From Apodospora peruviana (lineage: Eukaryota > Ascomycota > Sordariomycetes > Sordariales > Lasiosphaeriaceae), in contig JAUEDM010000001.1 in the NCBI GenBank assembly GCA_033439685.1, positions 8,246,001-8,310,000 of the forward strand: 64,000 nucleotides of DNA, written 5' to 3'. A program made the position numbers and the translations under genes. Within the stretch, counting starts at the first letter, position 1. Each line of letters starts with the position of its first letter. Positions 58,482-64,000 of the stretch are shown piece by piece. Under the pieces are notes generated by a model. It was not told the origin of the DNA, searched no databases, and was given only the letters and a program-made list of their open reading frames with translations.

Positions 58482-59013
58482 TGTTGCTGCTGAAACTGAG
58501 CTTAATGTCCTGATGGAAAGATGGCACAGCAGTTGAAGCAGATCTCGACGCTGAGCCTGTAGCACACAACGGACCGACGAGTTGGTTCTCACGCTATTGT
58601 ATACGAGGTTTGCATCCCCAAATCGTCGCTCGGACTCCAACTTAAACTGTTTCCCCTAGTGTTACCCAATCTCGACAACAATATTCAGAGGTATTACCCG
58701 ACTGAATTTCCCGGAACCCCCGCTTTTCGAAGCCTTTGGATTCCTTCCATTCGACCTTGAACATTATATTATCTTCCAGGACATGGTTGCTTGATTAAAC
58801 ACTCCGAAATTTAGACTTTTATCTCGTATCATTGCCTGGGTGTAAGGAGACAAATATCTGGTAATAAGTAGCAGAAGAAGTTCTATGATATGGTTAAAGT
58901 AAACGTCAAGCGTTCTTGACAACGTAAACCTAAACTTGGCCGTGCCTCCAGACCCTTTTTATACCCTTTCTATCCAGTCATTCAACCCGAATCGAGCAAT
59001 CGTCCAGTCTCAC
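58482..59013. other. Intergenic region
   Basis: Promoter of the 224-aa gene and 3' UTR of the next gene. No gene is seen. Confidence 0.5.
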
Positions 59014-59652
59014 TCAACTGGTTGCCGTATCCGCGTCCTCCCAATAGATATTCTCAACCTCCAACGGGAGCGGTGTCGCCGGGAGAGCGCACGACTGCGT
59101 CACTCCGCCGGTGCCGTCCCTCGCCACACAGACCTCGGTCGGCAGTTCTCCCACCACGGTCGCATCAAAGAGAACCCTATTGTGATCAATACGTTAGCTT
59201 CCATCCTTCCAAGATATCCCGCCCCACATATTTGATAACACATACAGTTTACCTGCATCCGTCGAGCTACCGCAGTACCACTGGAACCGAAACCCGATCG
59301 TGTGGCTCGGCCGCTCGATCAGGTACTGGCACCTGACCAGCTGCGAGGGCAGCGGCTCCGGTCCGGCGCGGCACACGCTCCAGGTGCCGCCGCCCGTGGT
59401 GATGGGGATTTGGAACAAGCGGTACGTGTCGCCTGACCCGGGATTCTCGACCGACATGGTCGCGATGGTCTGCGTCGTGCTGCCGTTCTTGACGGTGTCA
59501 ACTTGGTATTCCTTGAGCACAAAAGTGGTCGTGTTGGCGAAGGAGTCGACTGTGCAGGTGTTTTGGCCTCTCTTTGTAAGGTCGGTGGCGAGAAGTGGTG
59601 ATGCCGTCGCCAGGCCAAGGATGGCGGCGAAGGCCGTTGTGAGGAGGACCAT
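59014..59652 (-). CDS. Small secreted protein, 189 aa, two exons
   Basis: Exon 59652-59246 ends at a GTATGT donor and joins 59176-59014 after an ATAG acceptor, giving 189 aa. A typical signal peptide (MVLLTTAFAAILGLATASP) is followed by LLATDLTKR, a likely Kex2-type KR processing site. The mature chain has six Cys (TCTVDS, SVCRAG, VRCQY, WYCGSS, EVCVAR, SCALP), an N-glycosylation site, and ends WEDADTATS. It is effector- or cell-wall-like in size. I do not recognise a family. The frame is intact. Confidence 0.75.
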
Positions 59653-60141
59653 TGTCGATCAAAATGTTCTAGAAGATCTTTGGAAAACAACCGCCAAGGA
59701 CCTTCGCAAACAAAAAAGTTGGAGAAAAGGGGGACTGAGCGGATGGGGGGGATTCTTCAATGGTTTGTTTTTGTCTCCTCCCCCCCTCAAAATAATATGT
59801 GATTTACCGGCAGAGTGTAAAATGATGTTTAATATAATTAGCGCCCTATATGAGATAAGGCGGCTTACTGACTTTGCCGCGCTTCTAGCCTTTTCGATTT
59901 CCCCCCTCAGGCTAATAATGAAAGCGGTATTATCCCGCCCCAGGGAGACACCCGGAGATAATCATGAACCCAAAGGAGGTGATTACCGGGCCGAGATGGC
60001 CAGATCCAGAATCAAGACGATAATGACAGAGGGAAAGGTGCGTTGTGTAGTACAAATAATATATCAAAGAGTTCCAAATGCCCACGAACTTTCCCAGATG
60101 TCGGTCTCCCCTGGACCCGTGATCTGCGCATCAATACGATC
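59653..60141. other. Intergenic region
   Basis: No supported gene is seen; the plus-strand open frame crossing 59300-60166 is antisense to the secreted-protein gene. Confidence 0.45.
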
Positions 60142-61459
60142 CTATTCTTTGCTGGAACACAGTTAGCATAACCCAAAGAAGAAAGTCGTGTATGTACCTA
60201 ACTTACTGGTTAATCCCATCAACGTAGTCCTGCGCCTCGATGGCAATGCACGTGCTCTTCTCCATCTTCTTCTTCGCTATCCCCGTCCCCTGAGTCTTTT
60301 TGAGGCTAGCGGTCCCGTCCGACCAGGCGCATGTATACAGCACCGCGCCAGGCTGATTTGTCCTCAACCCGGCTTTGATCCCTGACCACGGGCTCGCAAG
60401 AGTCAAGACGGCCGCATCTTTAGGCGCATCATCGAATATCCAGAAACCGTTATACCCCTCGCAGCTACCGCCGCAGTTGCCGCGGAACTGGGAACTGGTT
60501 CGTGCGTGGCCGAGGGTGATGTTCGGTTTTGCTGGCAAAGTCGTTGACGCTCCCGGCCTCGGCGGTCAGGATGTTTCCTGTGGGCAGGGCGTTGCTGTCG
60601 ATGGCCAGATAGCGTTTGGAGTACGGTATTGATAGGGTGTGGTCCCAGATGAGTGCTGTAGCTGGGTTTTTGTAGGCTTCCAGGTTGAAGTAGGTGTGGT
60701 GAGTTAGCATCAGTGCTGTCGATGATTGTTGTGTGAGCATGTTGTCTTCGGTGGTCAGAGACATGAGGTATGGGAACTCACGAGTCTTTGTCTCCGGAGC
60801 ATTAGCCATCATCCTGATGTTCCAGGTACCATTGGCGAAGACGCTGTAGGTGACATTTGCGTTTACCAAACCAGGCATTCCCGTCGACTCGTCCTCTTTA
60901 TCGGTGAGCGAGAAGGTTATCAAGTCATTGGAAACAGCCGTGACGTTCCAGACACGGTACGACCAGTTGTTTGTGCCGCTATGCAGCGTATTTTGGCCAT
61001 CGTTCTTCTGCGTCTTGAAGCTCTTCCCATCGATCGTGAACTGCGCCTTGCCGATCCGGTTTGCGTACCGTCCCGGGATGGAGTTGTAGGTCGGATGGCT
61101 GGTATCCTTGGCTAGTTGTGAGAGTTATTCGTAAGCTTAGTGTTATAGAACAATAACCATCAGGATCTCCTACGATAATAGGTGGCGTCGTCATAGCCCA
61201 AGACGACGTCGACCTCCTTGCCATTCTTGTCGTTGACAAAGAGGTTGGTTAGTGTAGCGCCGTATGGGATGAACTGTCACGTAATTACTTTCGGTCATAA
61301 TTTTCTCAGACTCGTTCCCGTATTGTTCGTAAGAACCTGTGCTCTGATGCCCGTAGCAGATATTGTGTATCTTCCATCTGCGCCAGGTTTCGGGATATCC
61401 CGACTGGCAGTCAGCCCGGCTATTACGAGCAAGGCCAAAGTTATTGTCGGCACCCGCAT
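60142..61459 (-). pseudogene. Secreted aldose 1-epimerase with a one-base frameshift
   Basis: Exons 61459-61337, 61273-61174, 61111-60782, 60715-60207 and 60151-60142 carry all expected blocks: signal peptide (MRVPTITLALLVIAGLTA), FIPYGATLTNLFVNDKNGKE, GRYANRIGKAQF, NTLHSGTNNW (catalytic His region), MLTHHTYFNL (second His), IWDHTLSIPYS and IEAQDYVDGINH (catalytic Glu region). The summed exon length is 1072 nt, one more than a multiple of three. The extra base is an A in AAAA (plus-strand T-run 60527-60530) between NDFASK and NITLGHAR. Without it the protein would be 356 aa, normal for the family, which interconverts sugar anomers. Everything else reads cleanly, so this is either a very recent pseudogene or a base-call error. 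Confidence 0.8.
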
Positions 61460-61863
61460 TGTTACTGTTGGACACTGGGACGGGAAATTGTTTGGTTCGA
61501 GACAAAAATCCTAGCATCCCCTTTCCCGGGGAATTCTTGGAAACATCGGTGATAATATAGAAAACAATCATTGCGATGGCGACCCTCCTTCAACCATTTA
61601 AGGCGAGTATTAGTTACCATCTAATACCACCTGATTAAACCAGTAAGGGTCTTTGTATGGCTGCTCATTAACGAAAATTCTATTGGCTGGGGGGAGCACT
61701 GCCCATCCATTGGTACGGAGTATTGACCCCCGCATGTCACTCACCATATTATCCCCCTTTTCCTGGACGAGGTCTTAACATCACGTGAAAGTATCATCTA
61801 CGTATACTAACGTGGTATTTGTTGATCTGTAAAAAGAAAATACTGTCTCCGAGGTCTTACTCC
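61460..61863. other. Intergenic region
   Basis: Promoter of the epimerase and 3' UTR of the membrane-protein gene. No gene is seen. Confidence 0.5.
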
Positions 61864-62806
61864 CTAGGCCTCGAATACCTTGGAAGTGGCCATGCCCTTT
61901 GGTTCGTCTGTGCTCCAGCGCGGTTCCATCTCTGCGTTTGTGTTCATCCGCCGGTTTAGTTCTCGTTCCATCTGTGAGGTCTTGACGTGTTTCACCGACC
62001 GCCTTGCGAGAATGGAGCAGATATAAAAGTTCAGCACAACACCCGCCCCTACGATGAGAGAGATGACCGCTGTCTATTTGGCATTAGCACGCCTCAATTC
62101 CAACCATGATGCTGGGAGATAGATTTACCGTGGAGTGTACCGTCCAAGTCCCACGGTTGTTAATGAAGGGCGTTATGATGTAGAGAGCATATCCGACGAG
62201 AAAGGCGACCCATGATAGGCTCATCAGCATCATCGGTGTCTGCCAGACCCAAATCAGCCACCCATCAGCCACCAAATGGTTGCCAGGGTGGTCATTATCG
62301 CTGGTCTCTGCGCTTGTCTTGAGAACGATCCGTAGTAGCGCATTAACCTCAGCGCCGGAAAGATCAAGATCGAGTAAACGGTCGGGGATTTGTTCGAGCA
62401 GTGTATCCTGCGCAGAGCTTATTAAGGCAAACACGGAAAGCCACAGGCTGCTCTGCCACAATAGAGTGGCCAGCCAGAACGCGTCGGTTATGGCCGGCCA
62501 AGAGAAGGCTCCTATCACGGCAGCGGCAGAGAGTGTCGCCTCGAACAAGGCTGTCAGTTTATATCGCAAATATCTCTCAAAAGTTGGGAATAGCTCATTT
62601 ACCGCAGATCGCACAAATGATATCTCCTGTTTTTTTCTCGCTTTAAAGTCATGCAAGAGCCGTTTTACTGTCTCATGGTCGCTCTGATGCAGACAGATTT
62701 CCTCAATGGGCTCCAGAGTATAGTGGGCGAGCGATCTGTTATAAGATATGGCCCCGATTCGTAGCAAGATGAAGGTAAAAATCGGCTTGAATGGAAGTTG
62801 TTTCAT
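61864..62806 (-). CDS. Unknown membrane protein, two exons, 295 aa
   Basis: ATG at 62806 (CACAAAATG context) opens exon 62806-62129, which ends ACG at a GTAAAT donor and joins exon 62073-61864 after AAATAG in phase. At least four hydrophobic segments occur: TALFEATLSAAAVIGAFSWP, FWLATLLWQSSLWLSVFALI, LMSLSWVAFLVGYALYIITP and ISLIVGAGVVLNFYICSIL, followed by a basic and polar tail. This fits hypothetical multi-span proteins of ascomycetes with no known role. The frame is also open upstream through a 27-base G tract, but the good start context argues that the tract lies outside the coding region. Confidence 0.68.
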
Positions 62807-63618
62807 TTTGTGTGGTAACACACCGAGATTGCTTGGTGGTTGTCGACACAGAATTCTAGACTCTGGGTCTGCTGATGGGGGGGGGGGGGGGGGGGGGGGG
62901 GGGCACGATAAAGGCGGCGGGGCTTGGATGAAACAGAAACGGCGGTTTCTAAGCCCAGACTTGCATTTGTGCCTGGGTTGGCCTTCGCTCGGAAGCAACG
63001 GATCAGGCTCCAAAGGCGATGGAAATCCGATAAGATATCAGATGTTATTGGTGGAAAGGGTGTCCAAGTTTGGAAATTCGGTTTTGTAAGTGTTATGGGC
63101 TTGCAGGTTGCTGCTGCATGAAGTGAAAATCGCTCAACAAGGCAGCCAATGACAGCTCGAGGAGGACTCAAAGCGGCACTCAGTCAACCTTGGGTGCTTA
63201 TCAGGGCTTCCGAGTACCTACCCTGGCCAGGAATCACATCACGGAACGTTGTCGGTTTTCTGCCTTGTTGCTGCAACTTGTTATTCTGGGAAACAAAAGT
63301 GCAATTTCGAAGCTTCACAAGGAATACATACACACATGTGTGCTTATCTGCCATCCCATGAAAGGACAACTGTTCTGATATGTGAGTGCCGTAGCAACCC
63401 TGAGGCTGTCAGGCAACTTCGGTCTTATCGTCAGGCACTCTGTCTCTGGTGCGGAGAACATATAGCAGACCTTGTGTCCCTCCAAACCCTCCATTGTTGC
63501 ATCCCGTTCGATTTTGCTTCCCCACTTTCTCCAGTTGCCGAACTTTCCTGATCTGCACTCATTGTGATCGTCCGAAGGATCGTCAGGTCCCGGGTTATTT
63601 ACCGGTGAACTGCTCAAC
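62807..63618. other. Divergent intergenic region with a G27 tract
   Basis: It separates the divergent membrane-protein and YSSPST-repeat genes. The G27 run is at 62877-62903. No gene is seen. Confidence 0.5.
62877..62903. repeat. Poly-G tract, 27 bases
   Basis: The longest homopolymer in the window, 71 bp upstream of the proposed ATG of the minus-strand membrane-protein gene. Confidence 0.95.
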
Positions 63619-64000
63619 ATGGCGTACAACTCCTACTACGACTTCGCTCCTCAATATACTCCAACGCGGTCATTTGCCCCGTCTTCCACGTTGTCGTCGT
63701 ACTCATCACCGTCAACCTACTCATCACCGTCAACCTACTCATCACCGTCAACCTACTCATCACCGTCAACCTACTCATCACCGTCAACCTACTCATCACC
63801 GTCAACCTACTCATCACCGTCAACCTACTCATCGCCATCAACATACTCATCATCATCGAGCTACTCGCTGCCCAGCTATTCCCGCGACGCAAGGCCTCCA
63901 CCGCAGGATGTCATCCGTCAAAGGTTCCATGACATGCTCCCCGCCGGGCCACCGGCGAGATCCCTTGAACACTTTGGCCTGAAAGAGACGAATCCAAGTC
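63619..64000 (+). CDS. N-terminal part of a YSSPST-repeat protein (runs off the window)
   Basis: ATG at 63619 (CTCAACATGG context) opens a frame still open at the window end, giving 127 residues. MAYNSYYDFAPQYTPTRSFA is followed by eight tandem YSSPST-type hexapeptides, one serine-rich variant, then a normal-looking segment (RPPPQDVIRQRFHDMLPAGP; SLEHFGLKETNPS). The repeat is encoded by an 18-bp unit at 63700-63843. There is no signal peptide; Tyr/Ser/Pro composition suggests a disordered, possibly phosphorylated region. The family is unknown and the 3' end is not visible. Confidence 0.6.
   Translation, partial: MAYNSYYDFAPQYTPTRSFAPSSTLSSYSSPSTYSSPSTYSSPSTYSSPSTYSSPSTYSSPSTYSSPSTYSSPSTYSSSSSYSLPSYSRDARPPPQDVIRQRFHDMLPAGPPARSLEHFGLKETNPS
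63700..63861 (+). repeat. 18-bp coding minisatellite, eight copies plus a variant
   Basis: The unit TACTCATCACCGTCAACC repeats seven times perfectly, then a diverged eighth (63826-63843) and a related TACTCATCATCATCGAGC. It is in frame, so copy-number change would not break the protein. Confidence 0.92.

Noticed and set aside
59300..60166. 288-aa plus-strand frame
   Set aside because: The first half is antisense to the spliced secreted-protein gene on the minus strand and has no motif of its own.
31504..61459. RIP as the cause of the broken genes
   Set aside because: Most lesions are one-base indels, and the stops fit CGA-to-TGA changes; there is no obvious CpA-to-TpA flooding or AT enrichment in these genes.
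63700..63861. CRISPR-like array
   Set aside because: The units are contiguous 18-mers without spacers and are coding; this is a minisatellite in a eukaryote.
63449..63982. Plus-strand frame of THHRQP repeats
   Set aside because: It is the shifted-frame reading of the 18-bp repeat; the frame from ATG 63619 (YSSPST) has a better start and composition and stays open to the window end.

Overview
The window looks like nuclear chromosomal DNA of a filamentous ascomycete (Pezizomycotina, probably Sordariomycetes). Genes carry short 45-80 nt introns with GTNNGT/YAG borders, and families typical of this group are present: cell-wall alpha-1,3-glucan synthase, HET and AAA/STAND-like proteins, FAS1 protein and tyrosinase. 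Intergenic DNA is rich in short palindromic words of the ACCTAGGTAGGTACCT type.

Layout. 1-5.8 kb is conserved metabolism: the 3' part of an isocitrate lyase family gene (I favour 2-methylisocitrate lyase), a three-exon SDR (minus) and a three-exon type-I glutamine-synthetase-like gene (plus). An 8-kb gene-free stretch follows, holding one dispersed-repeat copy. It ends at a complete five-exon ags1-type alpha-1,3-glucan synthase (2391 aa) at 13.85-21.28 kb. 21.3-28 kb is sparse, with an unrecognised helical protein and a 70-aa Cys-rich protein. 28.0-29.4 kb encodes a calpain-fold protein whose three catalytic positions all appear replaced.

31.8-40.7 kb is a block of broken genes: an AAA+ ATPase with at least five frameshifts, a DUF7708/STAND-like protein and a HET-domain protein, with a doubtful small gene between. 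42-48.2 kb is intact again (VOC/glyoxalase-like, FAS1 protein, 785-aa membrane protein). A frameshifted tyrosinase follows at 48.4-49.7 kb. 50.8-52.3 kb carries transposon relics: a 455-bp inverted-repeat element, a probable LTR sharing sequence with 9.04-9.20 kb, and a second LTR-like segment. 53.4-63.0 kb holds mostly secreted or membrane proteins on the minus strand, plus a broken secreted esterase-like gene and an aldose 1-epimerase with a one-base frameshift. The window ends inside a gene encoding tandem YSSPST repeats.

The main pattern is contrast. About 19 kb of coding sequence in the housekeeping and cell-wall genes reads cleanly, while six accessory genes (about 9 kb) carry many one-base indels or in-frame stops. 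This fits decay of a dispensable recognition/secretome region better than uniform sequencing error. Exon structures were assembled by hand from splice signals and frame continuity. Family names are from motif recognition without database searches.
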